Positions 16,582-24,342 are shown, counted from the stretch's first letter. The stretch: DNA of 64,000 nucleotides from Oleisolibacter albus (GCF_003336875.1 NZ_QGNJ01000005.1:62001-126000), one strand, 5' to 3'. Notes: generated by a model not told the origin, from the sequence alone. Translations and numbers: made by a program.

Positions 16582-17375
16582 GGCGCAGGCCCCCAGCAAC
16601 GGTCCTGCCAGGCACAGGGCGCGTGGCATTCACCGCCGGTCCAGCCACCGCGACACAGGGCCGAGGTGCGGTGGGCGGCGGCACGGGGCAACAGTTCCTG
16701 CGCCGCGGATGCCCGCACCACCTCCACCGCCCGGTCGCTCATCCGCTGCGCCAGCGGCGCGTCAAAGGGCACCAGTTCGGCGTGCAGTTCCCAACTGTCG
16801 CGGTTGAGTGCCGTGAACAGGGCAGGTTCCGGCAGATCCATATAGGCCTGATACAGCGCGATCTGTGCTGCGTAGACAGGCCGGGCCAGGACGACGCCCC
16901 GCTTGACTACCTCCTTCCACGACGCCGCCCCCAGGCATTTATTCTCCCACAGGGCCGGATAAGCCATGGCGGCGGGGCCGGAGACAAGGCAGCCATCAAT
17001 ATGGCCACGGAACCGCCCGTCCAGAGCCGAAAAGCCGAACTGCCTTCCGTCCCGGCGGTGGGTGCGCAGGTCGAAGCCGGCAGTCCGCAGCCAGTCGGCC
17101 ACCACATCCTCGCCACGATGGCCGGCTTCGAAGATGCGCAGGGTGGCACCCGTGAAATCAGCCCCTGCATCCTTTGGCAGAACGAGATAGTCGTACTGGA
17201 TCTGGCGCAGGCATTCGCGACCGATGCCAGAGGTGCTGACATAGTGCCGGGGCGGCTGTGCCCGGTTGCGGGTGGCCAGGGCAGCATCGATGGCAGCGTT
17301 GATGGCGGCGGCAATGCCGGGGTCGCGGGCCGGTCGCTCATACTGGCAGCCGGAACCGTGGTTAAGGTCGATCAT
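16578..17375 (-). CDS. RecB/Cas4-like PD-(D/E)XK nuclease with probable Fe-S cluster
   Basis: A 265-residue exonuclease. The active site is GHIDG (124-128) and WENKC (143-147), the D-(E/K) core of the PD-(D/E)XK fold. Cys55 (GRECLRQ) and three or more cysteines near the C-terminus (CRGGWTGGECHAPC, DRC) match the four-cysteine iron-sulphur arrangement of Cas4/AddB nucleases. Next to a helicase and a Sak4-like ATPase it probably resects DNA ends for recombination-dependent replication. There is no cas gene or CRISPR array in the window, so this is not a CRISPR component. Confidence 0.88.
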   Translation of the reverse strand: MIDLNHGSGCQYERPARDPGIAAAINAAIDAALATRNRAQPPRHYVSTSGIGRECLRQIQYDYLVLPKDAGADFTGATLRIFEAGHRGEDVVADWLRTAGFDLRTHRRDGRQFGFSALDGRFRGHIDGCLVSGPAAMAYPALWENKCLGAASWKEVVKRGVVLARPVYAAQIALYQAYMDLPEPALFTALNRDSWELHAELVPFDAPLAQRMSDRAVEVVRASAAQELLPRAAAHRTSALCRGGWTGGECHAPCAWQDRCWGPAP

Positions 17376-17390
17376 GGCGGCAGCCCGGTT

Positions 17391-17756
17391 TCAGAACGGC
17401 AAAGGGTCGTCCAGCGCGGTACCGGTCCGCTCCTGCACGCCGGCTTGGCGCTGCATACTCTCGACATAGCCGGTGACGGCGGCCTCGATCAGGCGGTCGA
17501 TCTCGGCGGCGGTGCGATGGAAAAAGGGTTCCATCAGGCCAAGGTCGGTCAGCGCCTCGGCAAAGGGGCGGCGGGCGTCCTTCAGCGCCCGCATCTCCCG
17601 TGCGGTCTTGTCGATCATCCCGTTATTCTCCTTTGCCAGACGGGATCCTGCATCAAGGCAGCCCATGGAGCAGAAGCGGTGGAACAGCAGCGGATTGTGC
17701 CGGTGCAGGTAGAGGAAGCCGCGTCCCTCCCGGTGGCACAGTCCACAAGGGCCTAT
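17391..17756 (-). CDS. DUF6511 protein, start codon unclear
   Basis: The conserved DUF6511 part runs from CGLCHREGRGF through FCSMGC, NGMIDKTAREMRALKDARRP, AEALTDLGLMEPFFHRTAAE and a terminal DDPLPF. Two CxxC pairs suggest a zinc ribbon; the function is unknown. The normal start lies just before the first CxxC, but no ATG, GTG or TTG is in frame there. An ATA at 17756 overlaps the stop of the upstream gene and is the only in-place candidate. The frame stays open to an ATG at 17990, but this would be read entirely across the upstream gene. A palindromic repeat has inserted at this junction. Confidence 0.6.
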   Translation of the reverse strand: MGPCGLCHREGRGFLYLHRHNPLLFHRFCSMGCLDAGSRLAKENNGMIDKTAREMRALKDARRPFAEALTDLGLMEPFFHRTAAEIDRLIEAAVTGYVESMQRQAGVQERTGTALDDPLPF

Positions 17757-18004
17757 CCGAGCAAGAGCCGGGTCAGGTCCTGCCCCGGACCTGATCCGGG
17801 GTCCTGGCTGTCGTTTGGCTGGTCGCGAATCCTTCGGGCGGCCAGCACCACGAACCGGGCGACGGCGTTTGCTGCCATCGCTTCCAGCTCTGCCAGCGTC
17901 AGCACCGAAATGGGTTGATGCAGTCGGCCTCGTCCTTCCAGCCATTGTCCGATCGCCTTTGCCGCTTCGCGCGTTGCCAGCGCCTGCCATTCATCGTCGG
18001 TCAT
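17753..18004 (-). CDS. small conserved phage protein with repeat-derived C-terminus
   Basis: An 83-residue protein starting MTDDEWQALATREAAKAIGQW, with a helical LTLAELEAMAANAVARFVVL core. Homologues in related prophages, as I recall them, end soon after this core. Here the reading frame continues through the REP-like palindrome (SQDPGSGPGQDLTRLLLG), so the tail is probably acquired. It lies between the 241-residue protein and DUF6511 in the replication operon. Function is unknown. Confidence 0.6.
   Translation of the reverse strand: MTDDEWQALATREAAKAIGQWLEGRGRLHQPISVLTLAELEAMAANAVARFVVLAARRIRDQPNDSQDPGSGPGQDLTRLLLG
17774..17807. repeat. REP-like palindrome within the DUF6511 junction
   Basis: Arms CCCCGGA (17783-17789) and TCCGGGG (17795-17801) flank a short loop, inside a run matching the dispersed alphaproteobacterial intergenic palindrome whose core is CCCCGGA-(C/T)TGA-TCCGGGG. 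It encodes the last 20 or so residues of the 83-residue gene upstream. It sits where the DUF6511 start should be. Confidence 0.6.
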
Positions 18005-18023
18005 GCCGGTGGTGCCGGCCCGG

Positions 18024-18749
18024 TCAGCCGTTCAGCCATGCCGGCCCAGCCGGAGCGGCGGGCGGCGATGGCGGCGGCGTGGTCTGGCCCGCCCAGGCGG
18101 GGGCCGCATTCCAGGCAGTGCCGCTGTTGGCGGTGGCCGTTGGGTTGGCAGCCCAGGCGGGGCCACCTTGCGCCGCGGGTTCCGCTGCCTTGCGGGGCTT
18201 GGCGTTCACGGGTTCGGGCGGCACCGTCTCCCCGCGCAGCACCAGGGCGTGCTGCGGCTCATCGGGCGTCACCACGTGGGCCAGCTTGTTGGCATCCTTG
18301 TATTGCGGGTTGCTCGCCGGCTCGACCATGATGCGGGCGACAAAGGTGATGCCGTCCAGATCCTTCAGCCCGCGCAGGGTGCGCTTCGCCTTGGCGGCGT
18401 CGCTCATGTCCTTGGGATCCAGCCCCAGGGCACTGTCCACCATGGCGCGGAAGGCGGCCTTGGCGATGTTCCAGCCCTTGGACACGCCCTTGTCATCCAG
18501 CTTGCCGCCAGCCACGGTGAAGTTCTGCCAGAATTTCCGCCGGGCAAACGGCCCCTCGACGACGGTGAATTCACAATCCAGCATCTTGGCGTCGGAGGAT
18601 TTCGAGGCGGTCAGCAACCCGGCATCCAGCGGGCTGGAGCCGTTCGCGCCACCCGGGCGGATGGTCATGCGCACGCGGGCAAAAGTGCCGTCCGGGATCA
18701 GGTCGCCGGCCGGGGCCATCTGCGGCTGGGCATCGTTCAGATCATACAT
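18024..18749 (-). CDS. putative phage ssDNA-binding protein
   Basis: A 241-residue protein starting MYDLNDAQPQMAPAGDLIPD behind an AGGAGAG ribosome binding site. The N-terminal 150 residues look beta-rich (TFARVRMTIRPGG, MLDCEFTVVEGPFARRKFWQ, ITFVARIMVEPAS), resembling phage proteins that coat single-stranded DNA. The last 60 residues are an Ala/Pro/Trp-rich flexible tail. It sits immediately downstream of a Sak4-like recombinase ATPase, a pairing common for phage SSB-like proteins. The assignment rests on context and composition, not on a recognised motif. Confidence 0.55.
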   Translation of the reverse strand: MYDLNDAQPQMAPAGDLIPDGTFARVRMTIRPGGANGSSPLDAGLLTASKSSDAKMLDCEFTVVEGPFARRKFWQNFTVAGGKLDDKGVSKGWNIAKAAFRAMVDSALGLDPKDMSDAAKAKRTLRGLKDLDGITFVARIMVEPASNPQYKDANKLAHVVTPDEPQHALVLRGETVPPEPVNAKPRKAAEPAAQGGPAWAANPTATANSGTAWNAAPAWAGQTTPPPSPPAAPAGPAWLNG

Positions 18750-18760
18750 GGTGCTCTCCT

Positions 18761-19612
18761 TCAGGCGGTCGCGGCGGCAGTGCCGGGCGCGTTGATCTTG
18801 GTGAAAAGGGCGGTGAGGTCGGACGGCTCGGTCGGGTCGAGGCGACCGCTGCGGTCCTTGGCCGGCAGGCCCCAGGGATTGCCCGCGCGACAGACCAGCC
18901 GTCGGTGTTCGCCCTTCTCGTTGAAGGCAAATCCGCCATCGCTGGTGCTGTCGAAAAAGTGCATCGTCATGACCTGGTCGACGATGCCGGGCAGTTCGCG
19001 GCCGATCTTGGCGCCCTCCATCTGGGGCTGCCAGGTGACGGCGTTGAACTCATCGGTCACCTTCTCCAGCACCCCGACGAAGATCACCGTCTTGCCCGGC
19101 GCGTGCTGCAGCAGCTTCAAAGCGTGGATCACCTCACGCCCGAGCAGGCCATACGCCCCCCGCACATCGGGTTTGCCAGTACGCTCGGAAAATGCCTCGG
19201 GCTGCTGGCGGGCAAAGGTCATCACCTGCCGGGACAGGTCGGTGATGCTGTCGACGAACAGGATGGGCTTGGAGGCCAGGAACGCTTCCAGCCCGCTATC
19301 GGCATGGCTGGCCCGGACATGCTGGTAATGCGCCTCGCCATAGGTGGCGGTCGGGTGGACCGCCGGGTCGGGGCCGCTGATCAGAACGACGAGGTCACGG
19401 AAATCCAGATAGCTGCGGATCGGGATGCTGGCACCCCGCCAGTCCTGGACGGACTTCAGGCCCGCCTCCAGGTCCAGGCACAGAGTCCGGTCCGGCGGCA
19501 GGGTCTTCAGCAGCGAGGTCTTGCCGACACCGGGTGGTCCGAAAATGGCGAAGCTGGTCTTGTTGCTGGCGGTCGACAGGCGCTCGTCGGCGGTGATGAT
19601 GCGGATGGCCAT
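18761..19612 (-). CDS. Sak4-like RecA-fold ATPase (phage recombinase)
   Basis: A 283-residue P-loop protein. Walker A is GPPGVGKTS (25-33), followed by CLDLEAGLKSV, and a Walker B-like PILFVDSITDL near 115-125. The short RecA-core architecture with an AAA_24-type signature matches Sak4 proteins, which support single-strand annealing with an SSB partner in phage recombination. The partner candidate is the 241-residue gene directly downstream. The start has only a weak AGGGAT ribosome binding site. Confidence 0.82.
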   Translation of the reverse strand: MAIRIITADERLSTASNKTSFAIFGPPGVGKTSLLKTLPPDRTLCLDLEAGLKSVQDWRGASIPIRSYLDFRDLVVLISGPDPAVHPTATYGEAHYQHVRASHADSGLEAFLASKPILFVDSITDLSRQVMTFARQQPEAFSERTGKPDVRGAYGLLGREVIHALKLLQHAPGKTVIFVGVLEKVTDEFNAVTWQPQMEGAKIGRELPGIVDQVMTMHFFDSTSDGGFAFNEKGEHRRLVCRAGNPWGLPAKDRSGRLDPTEPSDLTALFTKINAPGTAAATA

Positions 19613-19727
19613 GATCTATGGATCCCTGAAAAGGCAGGTCGAAGGGGTGCGGCGGGGTGTTGACCAGGCGCCGAAGGGAAGCCCGCCCGTCCTTGCGGAT
19701 AGGGCCACCCCGCCGCGTCCGGGATGG

Positions 19728-20225
19728 TCAGCGCGGCGTCGGGCGCTCGATGCGGAAGCTCGGCTTGCCGAGCCGGACGGTGCGCGCCGGCTCGAACAGC
19801 CGGCGGATTTCCGGGGGCCAGGCGCCGTACTTCGTCTCGCTGACCTTGATCTCGGTGGTCACGTAGTCGTCGGGGTTGGAGCCCCAGGACCGGAGGGTGC
19901 CGACCGCCGCGCGGAGCTTCTCCTGGTCGTACTCGGGCCTCTTCGGCACGTCGCAGATGGCGACGAAGCCGTCGGCCTCCTCGATCCGGACGATGCCGGT
20001 GAGCTTGCCCTGATCGCGGCGCAGGGCCTGCGCGCGCTCGCCGTAGCGCAGGGCCAGCGCGCCGTTCAGCCAGTCGTCCAGCCGCTTCAGCCGGGCTTTC
20101 ATCTCGGCCAGATCGTCGAGCAGCAGGGCCAGCTGGTCGACCGGTAGGCCAGCGATCTCGCCGACCGGCATCGCCGTCAGGGCGTCCAGGGTGACCCGGT
20201 TGGTCGGCGTCGGGGTGGCGGTCAT
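19728..20225 (-). CDS. conserved phage hypothetical protein
   Basis: A 165-residue protein starting MTATPTPTNRVTLDALTAMP, behind a clear GGAGG ribosome binding site that overlaps the end of the previous gene. A helical N-terminal half (LALLLDDLAEMKARLKRLDDW, ALALRYGERAQALRRDQGK) precedes a beta-rich part (GIVRIEEADGFVAICDVPKR, VTTEIKVSETKYGAWPPEIR). This resembles small phage proteins that modulate host nucleases, but no family is recognised. Confidence 0.65.
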   Translation of the reverse strand: MTATPTPTNRVTLDALTAMPVGEIAGLPVDQLALLLDDLAEMKARLKRLDDWLNGALALRYGERAQALRRDQGKLTGIVRIEEADGFVAICDVPKRPEYDQEKLRAAVGTLRSWGSNPDDYVTTEIKVSETKYGAWPPEIRRLFEPARTVRLGKPSFRIERPTPR

Positions 20226-20662
20226 GGAAACCTCCTGCCGACCTTTCGGCCGGACGTCTTGATGGCGAGATAGGCCATGTGCCCGTCGGCGCGGCGGCGC
20301 TGTGCCGCCGTCAGCGTGTCGTCGGTGACCAGCGTCAGGACGCGGTCGGCCAGCCGGCACAGCGCCTCCCGCTGCGGGTCGGTGAGGCCGGTGGTGCCGC
20401 GCACACGGTCGGCGGCGAGGTGGCCGATGTGGTAGACGAATCGGTCACCTGGCTGCGCGGTCCGGAGCCAGTCCAGGAGTGCAGTTTCGTCGGCGACCAG
20501 GGTGCGGGTGGGATCGGGGGTCTGCATCCCCAGTGAAGTACAGAACGCGGTTCCCTGGACCAATTCGCGTGTTTTCGCCCGGTTTCGCCCGCGAACCGGG
20601 GAGAAAACAAAGTGACCGCTGCGGGATTCTGCGCAGGTGTCTGCCGTCATCGCCTGGGTCAT
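20222..20662 (-). CDS. hypothetical phage protein
   Basis: A 146-residue frame joined to its upstream neighbour by ATGA at 20662. The convincing part starts at an internal ATG (20527, MQTPDPTRTLV) and includes ALLDWLRTAQPGDRFVYHIG and LCRLADRVLTLV. The first 45 residues look unlike protein and may not be translated. Function is unknown; it couples to the next gene by a four-base overlap. Confidence 0.55.
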   Translation of the reverse strand: MTQAMTADTCAESRSGHFVFSPVRGRNRAKTRELVQGTAFCTSLGMQTPDPTRTLVADETALLDWLRTAQPGDRFVYHIGHLAADRVRGTTGLTDPQREALCRLADRVLTLVTDDTLTAAQRRRADGHMAYLAIKTSGRKVGRRFP

Positions 20663-20844
20663 GCGACCGCCTCCCGCTGCTTTTCAGCTTCGAAGGCTTC
20701 GATATCTTCCAGGCGGTAAACGACGCGGCCGCCGATCTTCAGGTACTTCGGCCCCCGTCCCAGCCAGCGCCACCGCTCCAGGGTGCGCGGGCTGATCCGC
20801 CAGCGCCGGGCCAGATCGGTCTGGGTCAAATGGCTGATTGCCAT
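20659..20844 (-). CDS. AlpA/excisionase-like HTH protein
   Basis: A 61-residue MerR-type helix-turn-helix protein: MAISHLTQTDLARRWRISPR, then TLERWRWLGRGPKYLKIGGR and VVYRLEDIEAFEA. This is the compact excisionase/AlpA fold that bends DNA or activates early phage transcription. AAGGAGAACGTG provides the ribosome binding site. As the first gene of the minus-strand replication operon it is a candidate early regulator or excision factor for the serine recombinase at 25.3 kb. Confidence 0.85.
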   Translation of the reverse strand: MAISHLTQTDLARRWRISPRTLERWRWLGRGPKYLKIGGRVVYRLEDIEAFEAEKQREAVA

Positions 20845-20942
20845 CACGTTCTCCTTCGGTCTTGCGTGAAAACCTGCGGAGAGGATGGCAAAGCCGGGGG
20901 GAGGAGCCGGGAAGGGCTGAGGGTAGGAGTCGCAGAAAGGGC

Positions 20943-20969
20943 AAAAAATAAGGCCGCCCGGAGGCGGCC
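20943..20969 (-). terminator. rho-independent terminator after the XRE/IrrE module
   Basis: Arms GGCCGCC (20952-20958) and GGCGGCC (20963-20969) with a four-base loop. On the minus strand they are followed by TTATTTTTT. It lies 15 bp after the stop of the 316-residue gene at 20984 and isolates that transcription unit from the phage replication operon. Confidence 0.85.
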
Positions 20970-20983
20970 GTCTGAGAGCAAGC

Positions 20984-21934
20984 TCAGGTGAATATCCAAC
21001 AGGATCCGCCGTCCTCGGCGATGAACTCCCGCCAGTCATCCCTTCCCGAGAAGGCCTTGGCGATCGTATTGACCGAGCTGTTGTAATTGGCCTCTTCCAG
21101 GACTTTTGCTGTCAGGCACCGCGGGGAGCCACGCTGAAACGCGTCCACAAGCTGACGGACAAGATCCCGCTGCTTGGCGCCGCGGAAGGGGTAGTCCTTG
21201 CCATGAACGGTGACGACCGTGAAGTCCGCGGTGTGGGCCAGAGGGCCATCGCTCCGATGGTCCCTGCCACCGACACGGGCCGCCAGGATCTCCGGGTGAA
21301 GGGCGACTCCGGCGTTGTGATCGATCACATCCGGTACGGAGATGATCTCATGTCCCGCCACCCCATCGTCCGGAACGCGGCGGAATGCGGTGCTGGTGAG
21401 CAACACGCGAAGCCCGGGCGCGGGTCGGGCCTGGGCCACGCCCTTGACCTGCCGCCATACGGCCTGATCATGGAGTCGGCGCGCGAACCACAAGGGCACC
21501 CGCTGAGGTCTGCGACCGAGGCGAACGTCTCCGACCTCCCACAAGAGTTCAGGAATGAGCGGCACCGTACCAGCTGGCCTCCGGTCGAGGGAGGCCAGCA
21601 ACAACTGCGCCATGAACATCGGAATGTCTACCCGATGCCGAGTCCTCAGTTCGGTGGGTACGGTGATCCACCCCGCCGTCGGGCTGAAGTAGCCGTATCC
21701 TCGGTGTTCCGCCGATCGGGTAAGGTTCACCGGGACATCATCGTGGTCGCTCATTGAGACCGCTGTCGCCTCATGCCCCGCCGGCTTCAGCAAACCCGCA
21801 GCGATCAGTGGTGCAGCCAGTCGGGGACCAAGGGCCTCGATGGCTGACGCCGTTATGAAGGCGTCGGGGGTCTCCATAATTTGGAGGAGCAGGTCGACCG
21901 CGGGGCGGTCGAGCCGCGGCGGTCGGTCAGACAT
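20984..21934 (-). CDS. unrecognised protein, XRE/IrrE module gene 4
   Basis: A 316-residue protein starting MSDRPPRLDRPAVDLLLQIM. The N-terminal 60 residues resemble a small helical or winged domain (FITASAIEALGPRLAAPLIAA). The middle is beta-rich (GYGYFSPTAGWITVPTELRT, TVPLIPELLWEVGDVRLG), and the C-terminal 90 look like a winged helix (YPFRGAKQRDLVRQLVDAFQ, SSVNTIAKAFSGRDDWREFI, ending CWIFT). No family is recognised. It overlaps the preceding 388-residue gene by eight bases and is followed by a terminator, so the two products are made together. A DNA-binding or sensor role is inferred only from the C-terminal fold impression. Confidence 0.75.
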   Translation of the reverse strand: MSDRPPRLDRPAVDLLLQIMETPDAFITASAIEALGPRLAAPLIAAGLLKPAGHEATAVSMSDHDDVPVNLTRSAEHRGYGYFSPTAGWITVPTELRTRHRVDIPMFMAQLLLASLDRRPAGTVPLIPELLWEVGDVRLGRRPQRVPLWFARRLHDQAVWRQVKGVAQARPAPGLRVLLTSTAFRRVPDDGVAGHEIISVPDVIDHNAGVALHPEILAARVGGRDHRSDGPLAHTADFTVVTVHGKDYPFRGAKQRDLVRQLVDAFQRGSPRCLTAKVLEEANYNSSVNTIAKAFSGRDDWREFIAEDGGSCWIFT

Positions 21935-23093
21935 CGCGGACGATGCCCCAGCGCCGGAGATACTTCTCGCCAATCAGGCGCTCGCGCTCGGTTCGGTCCT
22001 TCAGGTCGCACCCGTGCGGCATAGTGATGGTCAGCGGCAGGGTCTTCCCGCGGTTCGAGCCGGGTTCGGGGTGGAACCGGATGGTCAGTTTCGCCTGCGT
22101 CACGGTCCAGCCACCCTGCAGGGGATCGGCGTCTCCCAGCCGCCGGGCCGCCATCTCCCAGATGTTGGTGTCGGCACCCCGCATGCACTCCAGCGTGATC
22201 CGCTCGCCATTGGTGTCGAACGGCATCAGCCGCAGGTGATTCACGCGCACTGCCGCGATCTCGTCATCCTCATCGCTGTCGAACGTGCAGGGGCGGCTCA
22301 GAACCGACAGGTCGAACCGGCGCAGCGGCAGTCGTTCCTCACGGAACTCGGTCGCCAGAAGATCGCGGGCGAAGAGGCGGACGAGATCGGGCCGGCTTTC
22401 GCGGTCCCTTGCGACCACCTCGATCACCCCGGTTTCCGGCTCGTAGGTGAGCGCCGCCTCGAACACCGGCCGGCGGGGACGCCGGTCCAGCGCGCCGTCC
22501 ACGAACTCCAGGAAATCGTCCGGACGGCCCTCCCTGTACACCGTCACCTGGACCACATTGCGGTCGTCACCAACGAAAGTCGGGCGGTGTCGGTCGAACA
22601 CGTCGACCTGAACGTTGGGCGACTCGAAGCGCTGGCGCACGGCGTCCTTGAACACCTCGAGTGCCGCGGCATCCCGGCGAACCTCAAGGTTCGGGGTGGC
22701 GACGAAACCGTCCCACATCCGGCCATGGCGACGATCGTCGGTGTAGCGGACCTCTTCGGCGCGGCGGAACAGCTCCGCCTCGTTAACGAACATCCAGAGG
22801 GCGCGCGCATAGGCGTTGGGAAGCGCATCCAGGTACCCTGTGTCAGGGGCGACGCTGTAAAGGGCGGCCTCGCCGGCTTCGTCGGCCATCTCGCCGACCC
22901 GCTCGACATCGTTGGCGATGCGGGCGCGGGTCTCCGGGTCCAGTTCATCGACCGCGCGCAGCAGCGGGCGGACGATCTCACCTTCGGGACCGTCCCAGTT
23001 GACGGCCGGGGGGAGAACGATGCCCCGGGCGTCGAAGTACTGACGGAGATTGCTGGCAGGGGTCTTGCGGACGATGGTGGTAACGGACGGCAT
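21927..23093 (-). CDS. unrecognised protein, XRE/IrrE module gene 3
   Basis: A 388-residue protein starting MPSVTTIVRKTPASNLRQYF behind an AAGGAG ribosome binding site. The first half is alpha-helical (VRPLLRAVDELDPETRARIA, YARALWMFVNEAELFRRAEE). The second half is beta-rich and repetitive (FVGDDRNVVQVTVYREGRPD, PVFEAALTYEPETGVIEVVA, KLTIRFHPEPGSNRGKTLPL). There are no membrane segments and no known catalytic motif. It has its own promoter in the 113-bp gap after the protease gene, probably the site controlled by the XRE protein. Function is unknown. Confidence 0.78.
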   Translation of the reverse strand: MPSVTTIVRKTPASNLRQYFDARGIVLPPAVNWDGPEGEIVRPLLRAVDELDPETRARIANDVERVGEMADEAGEAALYSVAPDTGYLDALPNAYARALWMFVNEAELFRRAEEVRYTDDRRHGRMWDGFVATPNLEVRRDAAALEVFKDAVRQRFESPNVQVDVFDRHRPTFVGDDRNVVQVTVYREGRPDDFLEFVDGALDRRPRRPVFEAALTYEPETGVIEVVARDRESRPDLVRLFARDLLATEFREERLPLRRFDLSVLSRPCTFDSDEDDEIAAVRVNHLRLMPFDTNGERITLECMRGADTNIWEMAARRLGDADPLQGGWTVTQAKLTIRFHPEPGSNRGKTLPLTITMPHGCDLKDRTERERLIGEKYLRRWGIVRDV

Positions 23094-23111
23094 GAGTAGC
23101 TCCTTGGCAAC

Positions 23112-23170
23112 GACGTGCACGACACGTCAATCTGCTAAAGAGCGTATACAATCCTATCGATCGGAGTCAA
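23112..23170 (-). promoter_or_regulatory. promoter with inverted-repeat operator upstream of module genes 3-4
   Basis: On the minus strand TTGACT (23165-23170) and TATACG (23143-23148) are separated by 16 bases, a good sigma-70 promoter. Just downstream of the expected start, GACGTG-N5-CACGTC (23112-23128) is a perfect inverted repeat, well placed as a repressor operator. Confidence 0.6.
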
Positions 23171-23206
23171 TCGAAAAAATACGCAGTTCCGCGGATTCGC
23201 GGCCGC

Positions 23207-23926
23207 CTACCCGAACAGCGACGGCTGCTGGTCCGAGGCGGTCAGTTGGCCCAGCTTGAACAGCCGCACCCGGGCGGCATCCTCGGACACCTGGAACGTC
23301 TCCATGACGTGGGCTACGATCTGCCGTCCGTGCTCCGAGGCGACGGATACGGCCGCATGGAGGTTGCGAGGTCCGCAATAGTCCGACACTAGGCGACGGA
23401 CCGCCGTCACCGGCATCAGGATCGCCCCGCTTACATAGCCGGCCTGCCACTCCATCCAGTCGACATCGCGAGCGTTCAGGATGGTGTCGCGCTTGCAGAT
23501 GGCCTTGTTGTCGCGGCTCAGTCGGTCGAAGAGCCGGCGTGCGGCGAGCTTGTCCGCCCACAGATGCCGATGGAAGTAAAGATGGCCGAATTCATGCGCC
23601 AGCGTCGTGCGCAGCCGGTTCTCCCGGCGCTCGTCGTTGGCGAGGCGGTCGGAGATCAGGATTTCGGGGTCCCGATCCGGATGGAAGATGGTGACGCCCT
23701 CCACGTCGCCGCCGAAGTCGGACAGGTCGGCGTAGGCATCCAGACCGGCACCGCTCTGCTCGATCAGGATCGTGAGTTCATCCGTGGTGATCGGATAAAG
23801 GGACCCGCTGCGACGGCCCCGCAGCAGCCGGGTCACGATCCGCTCGCACTCCCGGTCGAGCTCGTCGGGCGCATAGTGGGGCCGCTCGGCAAATCGACCC
23901 GTCGTGTCCCGAACCATTCTCACCAT
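23207..23926 (-). CDS. ImmA/IrrE family zinc metallopeptidase
   Basis: A 239-residue protease with the zinc motif HEFGH at 111-115 and a downstream acidic/hydrophobic segment (DVDWMEWQAGYVSGAILMP) that provides the third ligand region. The C-terminal part (VASEHGRQIVAHVMETFQVS) is a helical tail found in this family. ImmA/IrrE peptidases cleave a partner XRE repressor upon stress, as in ICEBs1 ImmA-ImmR and Deinococcus IrrE-DdrO. The XRE gene lies 11 bp upstream in the same operon, so this pair fits that mechanism. Targets would be the operon itself and the downstream gene pair. Confidence 0.9.
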   Translation of the reverse strand: MVRMVRDTTGRFAERPHYAPDELDRECERIVTRLLRGRRSGSLYPITTDELTILIEQSGAGLDAYADLSDFGGDVEGVTIFHPDRDPEILISDRLANDERRENRLRTTLAHEFGHLYFHRHLWADKLAARRLFDRLSRDNKAICKRDTILNARDVDWMEWQAGYVSGAILMPVTAVRRLVSDYCGPRNLHAAVSVASEHGRQIVAHVMETFQVSEDAARVRLFKLGQLTASDQQPSLFG

Positions 23927-23937
23927 GCGGCCCGCCG

Positions 23938-24261
23938 TCAGTTGGATGCGTCGCGCCGGAAGTTCATGAAGGCATCGGCGGCCTTCATCAGATCCTTCAC
24001 GTTACGCCGGGTTTCGTCGGGAATCTTCCCGGCCAGGATGAACAGGATGTTGTCGTCCATGCCTAGTTCCGCCGCGAACTGTCGTATCAGATGATCGGAG
24101 GACGGGCTCCGACGGTCATGTTCGATGTCGTTCAGGTATTGTGGCGAGATGTTTCCGCCTTCGTCCTTGACGATGCGTGCCGCCAGTTCCTTCTGGCTAA
24201 GGCCTTTGGCCTTCCGAGCCTGAACGATTGCCTGTCCGAAGGTCGTCGGGGTCTGGGTCAT
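23938..24261 (-). CDS. XRE-family repressor
   Basis: A 107-residue helix-turn-helix protein: FGQAIVQARKAKGLSQKELA, then GGNISPQYLNDIEHDRRSPS, the classic XRE fold, followed by a C-terminal tail (RRNVKDLMKAADAFMNF) that may be the cleavage or dimerisation segment. The start MTQTPTTFG at 24261 matches the fold's usual N-terminus; an upstream ATG at 24342 would add 27 residues lying in the promoter. It is predicted substrate and partner of the ImmA/IrrE protease next door. Confidence 0.88.
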   Translation of the reverse strand: MTQTPTTFGQAIVQARKAKGLSQKELAARIVKDEGGNISPQYLNDIEHDRRSPSSDHLIRQFAAELGMDDNILFILAGKIPDETRRNVKDLMKAADAFMNFRRDASN

Positions 24262-24315
24262 AGCGATCTCATCGAGTGGCGTCCCGGCCTCACTGCACGT
24301 TGTTTCGCTGATTGA

Positions 24316-24342
24316 CGTATAGGGTTGGCTCAGCAAGGTCAA
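24316..24342 (-). promoter_or_regulatory. possible promoter of the XRE gene
   Basis: On the minus strand TTGACC (24337-24342) and TATACG (24316-24321) are 15 bases apart, slightly short. The same -10 hexamer TATACG is used at the promoter of genes 3-4, hinting at shared regulation. Confidence 0.4.

Noticed and set aside
16578-17375. Cas4-like nuclease as part of a CRISPR system
   Set aside because: No cas1, cas2 or repeat-spacer array is present in the window; the gene is embedded in a phage recombination operon.
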